Part shown: piece by piece, positions 43,813 through 53,519 of the stretch
How positions within the stretch are numbered: position 1 is the stretch's first letter
Layout of the letters: every line of letters starts with the position of its first letter
From: CAVVAH01 sp963746175
GTDB taxonomy: Bacteria; Actinomycetota; Actinomycetes; JACCUZ01
Assembly: GCA_963746175.1 (NCBI GenBank)
Contig: CAVVAH010000004.1
Span: forward strand, 1,364,001 to 1,428,000
Length of the DNA: 64,000 nucleotides
Direction of reading: 5' to 3'
Translations under genes and position numbers: made by a program
Notes under the pieces: model-generated
Told to the model about the DNA's origin: nothing
What the model saw: the letters and a program-made list of their open reading frames with translations, nothing else
Databases searched by the model: none

Positions 43813-44708
43813 CCGGTGCGACCACCGCGATCCCACCGCGGTCGCCCTCGGGGCTGCCCGCGTCGTTGACCGGGCTCCGCCGGACGCTCGTCATGGGCGT
43901 CGTCAACGTCACGCCGGACTCGTTCTCCGACGGCGGGGACTACCTCGACCCGGGCCGCGCCGTGGCGCACGGGACCGAGCTGGTCGCCGACGGCGCCGAC
44001 CTGGTCGACGTCGGCGGCGAGTCCACCCGGCCCGGCGCGCACCGCGTCGATGCCGACGAGGAGCTGCGCCGGGTGCTGCCGGTCGTGCGCGGGCTGGTCG
44101 CCGAAGGTGTCGTGGTGAGCATCGACACCATGCGCGCCGACGTGGCAGCCGCCTGCCTCGACGCCGGCGCGTCCGTGGTCAACGACGTCAGCGGCGGTCT
44201 GGCCGACGACGGGATGGCCGCCGTGGTCGCCGCTGCGCGGACGCCGTACGTCGCGATGCACTGGCGCGGCCACAGCGTCGACATGGACAGCCGGGCCGTC
44301 TACGCCGACGTCACCACCGAGGTCGTCGACGAGCTGCGCGGCCGGCTGGACGCGCTCGAGGCGGCCGGAGTCGACCTCGACCGCGTCGTCGTCGACCCCG
44401 GCCTCGGCTTCGCCAAGGACGCCGGGCAGAGCTGGACGGTCCTCGCGCGGCTCGCCGAGCTGGACGTCCTCGGCCGGCCGGTGCTGGTCGGTGCCTCGCG
44501 CAAGGGCTTCCTCGGCCGGCTGCTCGCCGGCCCGGACGGCACCCCGCGCCCGGCGGCCGAGCGGGAGGACGCGACCACCGCCGTCTCGACGCTCGCCGCC
44601 GCGCACGGCGCGTGGGCGGTCCGGGTGCACCAGGCCCGGGCGAGCCGCGACGCGGTCGAGGTCGTGGCCGCGATCGCGTCCGCGCGCAGCGGCTGGGCGG
44701 CGCCGTGA
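43809..44708 (+). CDS. folP: Dihydropteroate synthase
   Basis: 299 residues from ATG 43809. TIM-barrel motifs VMGVVNVTPDSFSDGG, VDVGGESTRPGA, SIDTMRADVAAA, VNDVSGG, VDPGLGFAKD and LVGASRKGFLGRL are complete. It joins p-aminobenzoate to the pterin pyrophosphate and is the sulfonamide target. Coupled on both sides by four-base overlaps. Confidence 0.96.
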   Translation: MTGATTAIPPRSPSGLPASLTGLRRTLVMGVVNVTPDSFSDGGDYLDPGRAVAHGTELVADGADLVDVGGESTRPGAHRVDADEELRRVLPVVRGLVAEGVVVSIDTMRADVAAACLDAGASVVNDVSGGLADDGMAAVVAAARTPYVAMHWRGHSVDMDSRAVYADVTTEVVDELRGRLDALEAAGVDLDRVVVDPGLGFAKDAGQSWTVLARLAELDVLGRPVLVGASRKGFLGRLLAGPDGTPRPAAEREDATTAVSTLAAAHGAWAVRVHQARASRDAVEVVAAIASARSGWAAP

Positions 44709-45163
44709 CGTCGTCCGACGCGACGGCCGTGCTGCGCGCCAACCAGTCGCTCTACGACGCCTTCGAGACCGGTGACGCCGACCTGATGGCCGCGCTGTGG
44801 CTGGACGGTCCCGACGCCGCGACCGTGAGCTGCGTGCACCCGGGCTGGTCGCCGCTGCACGGCCGCGAGACGGTGCTGCGGTCCTGGACGATGATCATGG
44901 CCAACACCTCGTTCATCCAGTTCGTGCTCACCGACGTGGAGGTGACCGTGGCCGGCGAGGTCGCCGTCGTCACCTGCGGCGAGAACATGCTCACCGGGCT
45001 GGACGACGTCACCGGCGGCGACATCGGCGGCCTCGCCGGTGGCCGCGCGGTCGCGACGAACGTGTTCCGCCGTACGCCGGCGGGCTGGCGGCTCTGGGTG
45101 CACCACGCGTCGCCGGTGCTGACCCGGCAGGACGCCGACATCGAGGTCGACCGTGAGCAGTGA
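44705..45163 (+). CDS. SnoaL/NTF2-like protein within the folate operon
   Basis: 152 residues from GTG 44705, overlapping folP by four bases and folB by eleven. A cystatin-like half-barrel: AVLRANQSLYDAFETGD helix, LWLDGPDAATVSCVHPGW, GRETVLRSW, and strands ending WRLWVHHASPV. Such proteins bind small molecules or act as isomerases. The tight coupling to folP and folB suggests a pterin-related role, possibly supplying a missing folate step, but no active site is evident. Confidence 0.8.
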   Translation: MTSSDATAVLRANQSLYDAFETGDADLMAALWLDGPDAATVSCVHPGWSPLHGRETVLRSWTMIMANTSFIQFVLTDVEVTVAGEVAVVTCGENMLTGLDDVTGGDIGGLAGGRAVATNVFRRTPAGWRLWVHHASPVLTRQDADIEVDREQ

Positions 45164-45518
45164 CCGGATCGCCGTCCGCGGGATCGAGGCCTTCGGCCAC
45201 CACGGCGTCTACGCCGAGGAGCGGGCGGCCGGGCAGCCCTTCGTCGTCGACGTCGTGCTGACGCTCGACCTCGCTCCGGCGGCCACCTCCGACGACGTCG
45301 CCGACACGGTGCACTACGGCGAGCTCGCGAAGCAGGTCGTCGCCGCTGTCGGCCGCGACCCGGTCGACCTGGTCGAGACGCTGGCCCAGCGGATCGCGGA
45401 CCTGGCCCTGGCGTACCCGCTCGTCGAGCAGGTCGAGGTGACCGTGCACAAGCCGGAGGCGCCGGTCGGCGTCCCCTTCGAGGACGTCGCCGTGACGATC
45501 GTGCGGATCCGCACGTGA
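45153..45518 (+). CDS. folB: Dihydroneopterin aldolase
   Basis: 121 residues from GTG 45153. Motifs IEAFGHHGVYAEERAAGQPFVVDV, with the catalytic Glu in YAEE, DTVHYGELAKQV and HKPEAPV, complete. It releases glycolaldehyde from dihydroneopterin. Four-base overlap with folK. Confidence 0.95.
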   Translation: MSSDRIAVRGIEAFGHHGVYAEERAAGQPFVVDVVLTLDLAPAATSDDVADTVHYGELAKQVVAAVGRDPVDLVETLAQRIADLALAYPLVEQVEVTVHKPEAPVGVPFEDVAVTIVRIRT

Positions 45519-46036
45519 ACGCCCAGGAGCCCGTCCGCCGGGTCGTGCTGGCGCTCGGCAGCAACCTCGGCGACCGCCTCGAGCTGCTGCAGGGCGCGGT
45601 CGACGCGCTCGCCGACACCCCAGGGCTGCGGCTGGTCGGTGTCTCGCCCGTCTACGAGACCGACCCGGTGGGCGGTCCGGACCAGCCCGACTACCTCAAC
45701 GCCGTCGTCGTGGCCGAGGGGCGGCACTCGCCCCGGACCCTGCTCGAGCGCGCGCTGGCCGTCGAGGACGCCTTCGATCGCGAGCGCGAGGTCCGGTGGG
45801 GCCCGCGGACCCTCGACGTGGACGTGGTCGCCGTCGGCGACCTCGAGGTACGCGAGCCGGACCTGGAGGTGCCGCACCCGCGGGCCGCCGAGCGGGCGTT
45901 CGTCCTGGTGCCGTGGCTCGACGTCGACGCGGCGGCGGAGCTGCCCGGTGCCGGCCCGGTCGCGGCGCTGGTCGAACGGCTCGGGCGGGACGGCGTGCGC
46001 CGCCGCGACGACCTGGACCTGGTCGTCCCGTCGTGA
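45515..46036 (+). CDS. folK: 6-hydroxymethyl-dihydropterin pyrophosphokinase
   Basis: 173 residues from GTG 45515. HPPK motifs LALGSNLGDR, SPVYETDPVG, RWGPRTLDVDVVAVGD and VPHPRAAERAFVLVPWLD. It activates the pterin for FolP. Last folate enzyme of the operon. Confidence 0.96.
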   Translation: MNAQEPVRRVVLALGSNLGDRLELLQGAVDALADTPGLRLVGVSPVYETDPVGGPDQPDYLNAVVVAEGRHSPRTLLERALAVEDAFDREREVRWGPRTLDVDVVAVGDLEVREPDLEVPHPRAAERAFVLVPWLDVDAAAELPGAGPVAALVERLGRDGVRRRDDLDLVVPS

Positions 46037-46070
46037 GGCGAGTGCCCGGGGCGGCCGTGCGAGGCGGCCG

Positions 46071-46541
46071 GTGAGACCGACCCGGGTGGGAACCCTGGTC
46101 GCGCTGCTCGTCTGCGTCGGTGCGGTGTCGTGGGGGGTGCTCGCGGTCATGTCGGACCGCGGCAGCACGCTGCCGCCGCTCACCTGGTCCGCCCCGGCGG
46201 GCGTCGCGCTGCTCGCGGTCGTCGTGCTCGTCGCCACGCTGGCGCTGCGGTCCCGCCTGGACCGGCCGGAGAAGCGCCCGCACCCGCTGGCGATGGCCCG
46301 GATGGCCGTGCTCGGCAAGGCCAGTGCGCACGTGGGGCCGGTCGTCGGCGGCCTCTACGCCGGCTACCTGCTGGTGCTGCTGCCCGGGCTGGAGATCGAC
46401 GCCCGGCGCGAGCGGGCGATCCTCTGCCTGGTGGCGCTGATAGCCGCCGTCGGCCTGTCGCTGGCCGGCCTCCTGCTGGAGAGGACGTGCCGGGTGCCCC
46501 CGGCCGACACCGAGGACAACCTCCCCGCCGCCCGCGCCTAG
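46071..46541 (+). CDS. DUF3180 four-helix membrane protein
   Basis: 156 residues from GTG 46071. Four hydrophobic segments (about 6-24, 37-56, 80-105, 120-140), the pattern of DUF3180, regularly found after folK in actinobacteria. VLGKASAHVGPVVGGLYAGY is the conserved central part. Function unknown. Confidence 0.85.
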   Translation: MRPTRVGTLVALLVCVGAVSWGVLAVMSDRGSTLPPLTWSAPAGVALLAVVVLVATLALRSRLDRPEKRPHPLAMARMAVLGKASAHVGPVVGGLYAGYLLVLLPGLEIDARRERAILCLVALIAAVGLSLAGLLLERTCRVPPADTEDNLPAARA

Positions 46542-46558
46542 AGGACAAGTCACGGGGG

Positions 46559-47715
46559 TCAGGCGGTGGGGACGGTCTCCAGCTCGACGGCGTCCGGGTC
46601 GACGCCGCGGACGTCGGACTCGACCGACCGGCGCAGCGCCTCGTGCAGGGTGGCCGGGGTCAGCACGCCGACGTAGCGGTCGCCGTCGAGCACGGCTACC
46701 CAGCCCGCGTCGTGCTGCAGCATCTCGGCGAAGGCCGCCTTGAGCGACGAGCCGGTGGGCAGCCACGCCTCCATCCGCTTCGCCCGGTCGGCGACCGTGC
46801 CGTCGCCGGACTCGTCGGCGGCGAACCACCCGTGCAGGGTGTCGTCGCTCGTCGAGGACGACGCCCCAACGGGCGCCGGTCTTGCGCAGCGCTGCCGTCG
46901 CGTCGGCGACGTGGTCGTCGCCGTGCACGATCGGCGGGTGCTCGAGGTCCCTCTCGGTGATCGGGGTGACCGACAGCCGCTTGAGACCGCGGTCGCTCCC
47001 GACGAAGCTCGCCACGAAGTCGGTGGCCGGCGCGCCGAGCAGACGGGGCGGGGCGTCGTACTGCTCGAGGTGGCCGCCCTCGGAGAACACCGCGATGCGG
47101 TCGCCCATCCGCACCGCCTCGTCGAGGTCGTGCGTGACGAACAGCACCGTCTTGCGCACCTCGCGCTGCAGCCGGATGAACTCGGCCTGCAGCCGCTCGC
47201 GCACGATCGGGTCGACGGCGCCGAACGGCTCGTCCATCAGCAGCACCGGCGGGTCCGCCGCCAGGGCACGTGCCACGCCGACGCGCTGCCGCTGGCCGCC
47301 GGAGAGCTGGTGCGGGTACCGCTTGGCGTAGCGCGCGGGGTCGAGCCCGACGAGGTCGAGCAGCTCGTGCACCCGGGAGTCGACCTTCTTGCGGTCCCAG
47401 CCGAGCAGCTTCGGGACCGTCGCGACGTTGGCCGCGATGGTCTGGTGCGGGAACAGCCCGGTCTGCTGGATGACGTAGCCCATCCGCCGGCGCAGCTTGA
47501 CCGGGTCGACGTGCGTGACGTCCTCTCCCTCGAAGCAGGATCCGTCCGCTGGTCGGCTCGATCAGCCGGTTGACCATCTTCAACGTCGTCGACTTGCCGC
47601 AGCCGGAGGGCCCGACGAGGACGACGGTCTCACCCTCGGGGACGTCGAGGTCCAGCTCGTGCACGGCGACGGTGCCGTCCTCGTACCGCTTGCCGACGCC
47701 GTCGAGACGGATCAT
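46559..47715 (-). CDS. Osmoprotectant ABC transporter ATPase with CBS domains, two frameshifts
   Basis: ATG 47715. Walker A VGPSGCGKST, Q-loop VIQQTGLFPHQT, signature LSGGQRQRVGVARAL, Walker B LLMDEPFGAVDP, H-loop FVTHD: the OpuCA/ProV group. The C-terminal part (ERDLEHPPIVHGDDHV onwards and MEAWLPTGSSLKAAFAEML) is a CBS pair that senses ionic strength in relatives. One extra base at about 47533 and one at about 46848 break the frame; without them the protein is about 385 residues. Divergent from the permease by only eight bases. Confidence 0.87.
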
Positions 47716-47723
47716 CGGTTCGC

Positions 47724-48473
47724 GTGACACCTCAGGGGTACCGTCCACGAGTGGCCCTTCCGTACGGTGCACCGCTCGTGCACGCCTCTGGTCCAGTATT
47801 CGCCGCGGACGAGGCGGCCAACCCATGGTTCACCTGGCAGTACGTCAAGGACAACTCGGACGACCTCAAGCAGGCGCTGATCACCCACGTCGAGCTGACC
47901 GTCGAGTCGGTGCTCATCGCGATCGTCATCGCCTTCCCGCTGGCCCTGCTCTGCTACCGCTACCGGCGGCTGTCCGGGCCGGTTCTCGGCCTGACCGGCG
48001 TGCTCTACACGATCCCGTCGATCGCGCTGTTCGCCTTCATCACGCCGTTCTCGGTCTTCGGGCTGCGCAAGCGCACGGTCGTCTTCGGTCTCGTGATGTA
48101 CGCCCTGCTGGTGCTCGTCCGGAACATGCTGGTCGGCCTCCAGAGCGTGCCCGAGGACGTCCGTGAGTCGGCCCGCGGGATGGGCTACGGCCGCAACCGG
48201 ATGCTGTGGAAGGTCGAGCTGCCCGTCGCCATGCCCACCATCATGGCCGGCGTGCGGGTGGCGACCGTGTCGACCGTGGCGCTGGTGACGGTGGGCGTGC
48301 TGGTCGGTGAGGGCGGCCTCGGGCAGCTGATCCTCCGCGGGTTCAACAACAACTTCTACCGGGCCGAGATCGTCACCGCCTCCGTCCTGACGGTCGCTCT
48401 GGGTCTGGCGTTCGACCTGCTGCTCGCCCTGGCGACCAGACTGATGACCCCGTGGTCGAGGAGGCGGGCATGA
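47724..48473 (+). CDS. Osmoprotectant ABC transporter permease 1
   Basis: 249 residues from GTG 47724; GTGs at 47751 and 47778 are better placed for a divergent promoter, since homologues begin near WFTWQYVKDNSDDL. Five to six transmembrane helices and the EAA-type loop ESARGMGYGRNRMLWKVELPVAMPTIMAGVR. OpuCB/ProW family importer subunit. Overlaps the second permease by ATGA. Confidence 0.88.
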   Translation: MTPQGYRPRVALPYGAPLVHASGPVFAADEAANPWFTWQYVKDNSDDLKQALITHVELTVESVLIAIVIAFPLALLCYRYRRLSGPVLGLTGVLYTIPSIALFAFITPFSVFGLRKRTVVFGLVMYALLVLVRNMLVGLQSVPEDVRESARGMGYGRNRMLWKVELPVAMPTIMAGVRVATVSTVALVTVGVLVGEGGLGQLILRGFNNNFYRAEIVTASVLTVALGLAFDLLLALATRLMTPWSRRRA

Positions 48474-49238
48474 ACCTGCTCCACGACGCCTTCCTCTGGC
48501 TCAACGACCCGCTCAACTGGCAGGGCCCGAAGGGGGTCCCGCACCTGACCTACGAGCACCTCTACATCTCGTTCTTCGCGGTGTTCTTCGGTGCTGTGGT
48601 CGCCATGCCGCTGGCGCTGGGGCTCGGCCACACCGGACGCGGCGGCGGTTTCACGGTCGCCCTGACCAACGTGTCGCGGGCGATCCCGACGCTTGCATTG
48701 CTCACGATCTTCGCGGCGACCGCGATCGGCTTCGGCAACCGCGCCACGATCGTGGCTCTCGCAGTCTTCGCGATCCCCCCGCTGCTCACCAACACCTACG
48801 TCGGCATCCGCGAGGTCGACCCGGACGTGGTCGAGGCCGCGCGGGGGATGGGCCTGTCCGGCGCGGCCGTCCTGCTGCGCGTCGAAGTGCCGCTCGCCGT
48901 CCCGCTCATCGCGGCCGGCGTCCGCACCGCCGCCGTGCAGGTGGTCGCCACCGCCGGTCTGGCCGCCATCGTCGGCGGCGGCGGCCTGGGAGTGATCATC
49001 AACGACGGGTTCGGCCAGCAGGACCGGCCGCAGATCCTGGCCGGCGGCCTGCTCGTGGCCGGGCTGGCCCTGGTCGTCGAGGCGCTGCTCGCGCTGGTCC
49101 AGCACCGGGTGACGCCGGGCCGGGACGGCGGCCGGCTGCTCCGGCGTGCGTCGTACCGAGGCGGACCCGGTCGGCGACGGCGGCGGTGCCCCCGGGCACC
49201 CGGCCGAGGACGAGGAGCGCGCCGTCACCGTTCCGTGA
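48470..49238 (+). CDS. Osmoprotectant ABC transporter permease 2 (C-terminus uncertain)
   Basis: ATG 48470. Same fold as the preceding permease, with EAARGMGLSGAAVLLRVEVPLAVPLIAAGVR as the ATPase-contact loop. The membrane domain ends near residue 210. The frame then has no stop and runs straight into the binding-protein gene (open to 49534); a neighbouring frame ends sensibly at TGA 49238 after an acidic tail (AEDEERAVTVP), so an indel near 49150 is likely. Confidence 0.8.
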
Positions 49239-49369
49239 CCCCCGTCAGGTTGCGGTTGTCACACCCCCGTGCTGGGGTGGTGCCAGATCACGCGGGTCCG
49301 GACCGAGGCCCGCCAGACACGCGTGTCGCCCGGGACCCGGCGGCACGGGACACAGAAGGCGGGCTTCCC

Positions 49370-50386
49370 ATGAGTCTTCGCACCCTGCGCACGGCCGGCA
49401 CCGCCGGCCTGCTGCTGCTCACGCTCACGCTCGCCGGGTGCGGCTCGAGCGGGCAGTCCGGCACCAAGGCGGCGACCGACGAAGTCGGACAGCGCTGCCG
49501 CCGGCGGCCAGGCCTGCGAGGCGAAGGCCGGTGACTCGCTGGTCGCCCTCACCGACGACAAGAAGCTGCAGACGGTCGACAACATCATCCCGGCGGTCAA
49601 CGCCAAGGCGGCGACCCAGCCGCTGCTCGACGCGCTCAACAAGGTCTCGGCCGACGCTGACGCAGGACAAGCTGGTCGCCCTCAACAAGGCGACCGACAT
49701 CGACCGAACCACGTCGCCCAACGCCGCCAAGGACTTCGTCGCGGCCGAGGGCCTGGCCGACGGCCTCAGCGGCGGGTCCGGGAAGATCGTCGTGGGTGCG
49801 GCGAACTTCTCCGAGAACCAGACGCTGGCCAACATCTACGCCCAGGTGCTCAACGCGGCCGGCTTCGACGCCAACGTCAAGACCGTGGGCAGCCGCGAGG
49901 TCTACGAGCCGGCGCTCGAGAAGGGTCAGCTCCAGGTCGTGCCGGAGTACGTCGGCACACTGACCGAGTTCATCAACAAGGCCGAGAACGGCGCCGACGC
50001 GTCAGCCGATCGCCAGCGGCGACCTCGACGCGACGGTGCAGGGTCTCACCGGTCTGGGCGACAAGGTCGGCCTCAAGTTCGGCGACCCGGCCGCGGCCGA
50101 CGACCGCAACACCTTCGCCGTGACGACGGCGTTCGCCGACGAGTACGGCGTGAAGACGCTGTCCGACCTGGCCGCGAAGTGCACCAGCGGCCTGGTGCTC
50201 GGTGGCCCGCCGGAGTGCCCGGACCGCCCGTTCTGCCAGCCCGGCCTCGAGAGCAAGTACGGCCTGTCGTTCGACAGCTTCACCTCGCTGGACGCCGGTG
50301 GCCCGCTGTCGAAGACCGCGCTCAAGCAGGGCAAGGTCGCCCTCGCCCTGGTCTTCTCCTCGGACGCCGCGCTCGCCGCCGGCTAG
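49370..50386 (+). CDS. Glycine betaine/osmoprotectant-binding lipoprotein, three frameshifts
   Basis: ATG 49370; lipobox LTLAGC anchors it outside the membrane. With single extra bases removed near 49482, 49655 and 50002 the product is about 338 residues and contains VALTDDKKLQTVDNIIPAV, then KIVVGAANFSENQTLANIYAQ and LQVVPEYVGTLTEF of the OpuAC/OpuCC fold, and FAVTTAFADEYGVKTLSDL. It delivers quaternary amines such as betaine, carnitine or choline to the two permeases. No other solute-binding gene is near. Confidence 0.87.
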
Positions 50387-50407
50387 CGGTCCGGCCCGTC
50401 CACGGCG

Positions 50408-50435
50408 GCAGTGATCACGGGACCGTGATCACTGC
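50408..50435. terminator. Bidirectional hairpin of the GATCACG family
   Basis: GCAGTGATCACGG (50408-50420) and its exact complement (50423-50435) flank GA, between the convergent binding-protein and DUF1684 genes; it overlaps the stop codon of the latter. Confidence 0.75.
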
Positions 50436-51062
50436 CCGTCGGGGGCGACGACCGGGTAGAGCTCGCCGACCGGGAGCTCGACCGGGACCGTGTTGCCGGG
50501 CTGGGCCAACGGGCAGGCCCAGGCCGGGTCGTAGGCGCAGGACGGGTTGTAGGCGAAGTTGAGGTCGGCGACCAGCGTCCCGCGACCGGTCGTCGAGGTC
50601 GACGTCGCCACCCAGGTCGGCGCCCTTGACCGTGTCCAGCAGGTAGCGCCCGGCGCCGTAGGTCTGCCGGCCCTTGAGCGCGTCCTTGACCGGCACGAAG
50701 AGGCCACCGCCGTACGAGTCGAGCCACCAGACGTCCAGGTCGCCCACCTCCGGCAGGTGCAGCACGCCGATCCGCTCGAACGGCACCACCCCGTCGGTCG
50801 CCGTCGGCACCTCGAGCCGGTGCGGCTCCACGTCCGGGTCCAGCTCCGTCTCGAACCGGTACGCCGGGTCGTACGCCGCCACCCGCGCGCCGGAGAAGCC
50901 GGGCCGGTCCTCGGCCATGATCGGCGAGTCCGGGTGGTGCAGCAGCAGCTCGTCGCGCCCGACCCGCCAGGTCTGGTGCGCGGCTGCCGGGTCGGTGGTG
51001 GCCCGCACCTCGGCGTAGAGGGCGTGCACCGCTCGGCGCCAGGCCAGCAGGGTCAGGCTCAT
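50429..51062 (-). CDS. DUF1684 family protein, one frameshift
   Basis: ATG 51062 with GGAGACC upstream. Conserved features: LHHPDSPI, YDPAYRFE, WWLDSYGGGLFVPVKDALKG, GRYLLDTVKGADLG and, after removing one extra base near 50587, LNFAYNPSCAYDPAWACPL. About 210 residues, no signal peptide. DUF1684 proteins are of unknown activity; Cys residues and conserved Asp/Tyr near the C-terminus may form an active site. Confidence 0.82.
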
Positions 51063-51160
51063 TCGGTGGTCTCCTCGGGGCTCATGTGACGAGAGTGACT
51101 TGTGTGGCGTTCCCGCGTGGCGCCGCCATCTCAGGGTCTACCCGGCGTACGGTCCCAGCC

Positions 51161-51696
51161 ATGGCCGGCCGTCACCGCAGACCCCCCGCATGGCGACGCT
51201 TGCTCACCTCCATGGTGCGCAGCCGCGACGAGGCGCGCACCGCCGCGCTCCGGGCGGAGGTCGTGGCGCTGCGGGCCACGGTCGCCGAGCTCCGCGCCGA
51301 GCTGGCCGCGCTGCGGTCCGTCGAGGTCGTGGTCGCCGAGCCGGCGGCCGCCGAGCAGGTGGTCGCCGAGGGGCGCCGAGATCGGCTGGGTGACCCTGCA
51401 GATGCCGCTGGTCAAGCTGGCGCTCGGCGACCCCGACGCCGTGGCCACCGGCCCGGACGTCGCAGCCGCCCTCGCCTCCCCGGACCGCGGCGAGGACACC
51501 GTCGACGTCGAGCTGGTGCTGGCGCCCAGCCTGCCGCCCGCGGACCGGCTGGCCTGGAGCGTGCTCGCCAACCTCCCCGAGCGCCGGCTGCTGGACCCGA
51601 CGGCCGACCGCGACCAGGAGCCCGTCGACCGACTCCGCGGGAGGCCGCGAGCCGCTCGCCGAGGCGACCCGCACCCCGGACCGCCGCACCGCCTGA
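51161..51696 (+). CDS. Hypothetical protein with N-terminal coiled coil, two frameshifts
   Basis: ATG 51161. Basic N-terminus, then a coiled coil (RAEVVALRATVAELRAELAALR), and a C-terminal region readable as GWVTLQMPLVKLALGDPDAV to NLPERRLLDP and, after a second correction, LAEATRTPDRRTA with stop 51696. Single extra bases near 51372 and 51628 are assumed. No family recognised, and the coding claim rests on codon bias and continuity, so it is weaker than for its neighbours. Confidence 0.5.
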
Positions 51697-51771
51697 CCTC
51701 CGCGAGCGCTCCCGACACGCCGGACCGGGGCGCTCCGTCCCTGCGTGTCTGCAGCGCTCGCGGAGCTCTGC

Positions 51772-52959
51772 CTACTTGTCGACGTCGCCGACGACGAAGA
51801 ACATCGAGCCGAGGATCGCCACCATGTCGGCGACCAGCGTCCCCGGCAGCAGCTCGGTGAGCACCTGCACGTTGTTGAACGACGCCGACCGCAGCTTGAG
51901 CCGCCACGGCGTCTTCTCGCCGCGGGACACCAGGTAGTAGCCGTTGAGCCCCAACGGGTTCTCGGTCCAGCAGTACGTCGACCCCTCGGGCACCTTGAGC
52001 ACCTTGGGCAGCCGGGTGGTGACCGGCCCCGGAGGCAGGGCCGAGAGCCGGTCGAGGCACGCGTCGGCCAGGTCGAGAGACACCCGCACCTGCGCGGCGA
52101 GCACCTGGAACCGCGCGAGGCAGTCGCCCTCGGTGCGCGTCACGACGGGCACGTCCAGCTCGCCGTACGCCAGGTAGGGCTCGTCGCGGCGCAGGTCGAG
52201 GTCGACCCCCGAGGCCCGCGCGATCGGTCCGCTCACGCCGTACGACGACACCAGCTCGGGTGACAGCACGCCGACGCCGCGGGTGCGGGCCTGGAAGATC
52301 TCGTTGCCCAGCACCAGGTCCTCGAGGTCGGGCAGCCGGCGGCGCACCACGTCGACCGCGTGCCGGGCCCGGCCGGTCCAGCCGGCGGGCAGCTCCTCCT
52401 TGAGGCCGCCGACCCGGTTGAACATGTAGTGCATCCGGCCGCCGGAGACCTCCTCCATGACCGCCTGCAGGGTCTCCCGCTCGCGGAACGCGTAGAAGAT
52501 CGGCGTGATGGCGCCGAGCTCGATCGGGTAGGAACCCATGAACATCAGGTGGTTGAGGACCCGGTTGAGCTCGGCGAGCAGGGTGCGCGCCCACACCGCC
52601 CGGACCGGCACCTCCATGCCGAGCATCCGCTCGGCCGCGAGCACGACGCCGAGCTCGTTGGCGAACGCCGACAGCCAGTCGTGCCGGTTGGCGAGCACGA
52701 TGATCTGCCGGTAGTCGCGCACCTCGAAGAGCTTCTCCGCGCCGCGGTGCATGTAGCCGACGATCGGCTCGGCGCTGACGATCCGCTCGCCGTCGAGGAC
52801 CAGCCGCAGCCGGAGGACGCCGTGGGTGGCCGGGTGCTGCGGCCCGATGTTGAGCACCATGTCCTGGGTCGCCAGGTGGTCGCCGCGCGTCGCGCTCTCG
52901 ACGACGTCGGCACCCGCTCCGACGCCGACGACCCGCTCGGTCCGCCCGGTCATGCTCAC
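51772..52959 (-). CDS. nuoD: NADH-quinone oxidoreductase subunit D (stand-alone)
   Basis: 395 residues from GTG 52959 (ATG two codons on). 49-kDa-subunit motifs NIGPQHPATHGVLR, GYMHRGAEKLFE, RHDWLSAFANELGV, LNRVLNHLMFMGSY and the C-terminal LPGTLVADMVAILGSMFFVVGDVDK. In complex I this subunit lines the quinone site. No other nuo gene is present here; actinobacteria often carry such an extra copy. It may serve an alternative complex or be a paralogue of the main operon gene. Confidence 0.93.
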   Translation of the reverse strand: MSMTGRTERVVGVGAGADVVESATRGDHLATQDMVLNIGPQHPATHGVLRLRLVLDGERIVSAEPIVGYMHRGAEKLFEVRDYRQIIVLANRHDWLSAFANELGVVLAAERMLGMEVPVRAVWARTLLAELNRVLNHLMFMGSYPIELGAITPIFYAFRERETLQAVMEEVSGGRMHYMFNRVGGLKEELPAGWTGRARHAVDVVRRRLPDLEDLVLGNEIFQARTRGVGVLSPELVSSYGVSGPIARASGVDLDLRRDEPYLAYGELDVPVVTRTEGDCLARFQVLAAQVRVSLDLADACLDRLSALPPGPVTTRLPKVLKVPEGSTYCWTENPLGLNGYYLVSRGEKTPWRLKLRSASFNNVQVLTELLPGTLVADMVAILGSMFFVVGDVDK

Positions 52960-53036
52960 GAGGCCCGAGTCTGCCAGCCTTTGCCACCCGCGGTCGCTCC
53001 CGACGGCAGCGTCACCGACTCGGTAGCGTCGGGGAC

Positions 53037-53519
53037 ATGGAGCCCTTCGACCCGCCCGGCGAGGCCTGGGTCCGCGTCTCGCCGCGGCTGGCCACGCTGC
53101 GCCGACTGCTCGGCACCGCGCTCGGCCTGGTGCTGCTTGCCTGGGCCGCGGTCGCGCTCTACCTCGTCGCGACCTGGCTGGCGGTGGTGGCAGTGGTCGC
53201 CGGCCTGGTCGGGCTCGCGTGGGGCTGGGTCGTGGTGGGCCGCAGCGTCCGGTCCTGGGGGTACGCCGAGCGCGCCGACGACCTGCTGGTCACGCGAGGG
53301 ATCCTCCGGCGCCGGCTGGTCGTCGTGCCGTACGGCCGGATGCAGTTCGTCGACGTGACCGCCGGGCCGCTGGACCGCCGCTTCGGGCTGGCCACCGTGC
53401 AGCTGCACACCGCCGCCGCCGCGACCGACGCCCAGATCCCGGGCCTGGTGCCGAGCGAGGCGGCCCGGCTGCGGGACCGGCTGGCCGCACGGGGCGAGGC
53501 CGGGGCCGCGGGTGTCTGA
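53037..53519 (+). CDS. PH domain-containing membrane protein (YdbS-like)
   Basis: 160 residues from ATG 53037. Two adjacent hydrophobic helices (about 28-65) followed by a bacterial PH domain: RADDLLVTRGILRRRLVVVPYGRMQFVDVTAGPLDRRFGLATVQLHTA. The stop overlaps the second PH gene. YdbS/YdbT pairs in Bacillus protect against antibiotics of competing bacteria; that role is inference here. Confidence 0.87.
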   Translation: MEPFDPPGEAWVRVSPRLATLRRLLGTALGLVLLAWAAVALYLVATWLAVVAVVAGLVGLAWGWVVVGRSVRSWGYAERADDLLVTRGILRRRLVVVPYGRMQFVDVTAGPLDRRFGLATVQLHTAAAATDAQIPGLVPSEAARLRDRLAARGEAGAAGV

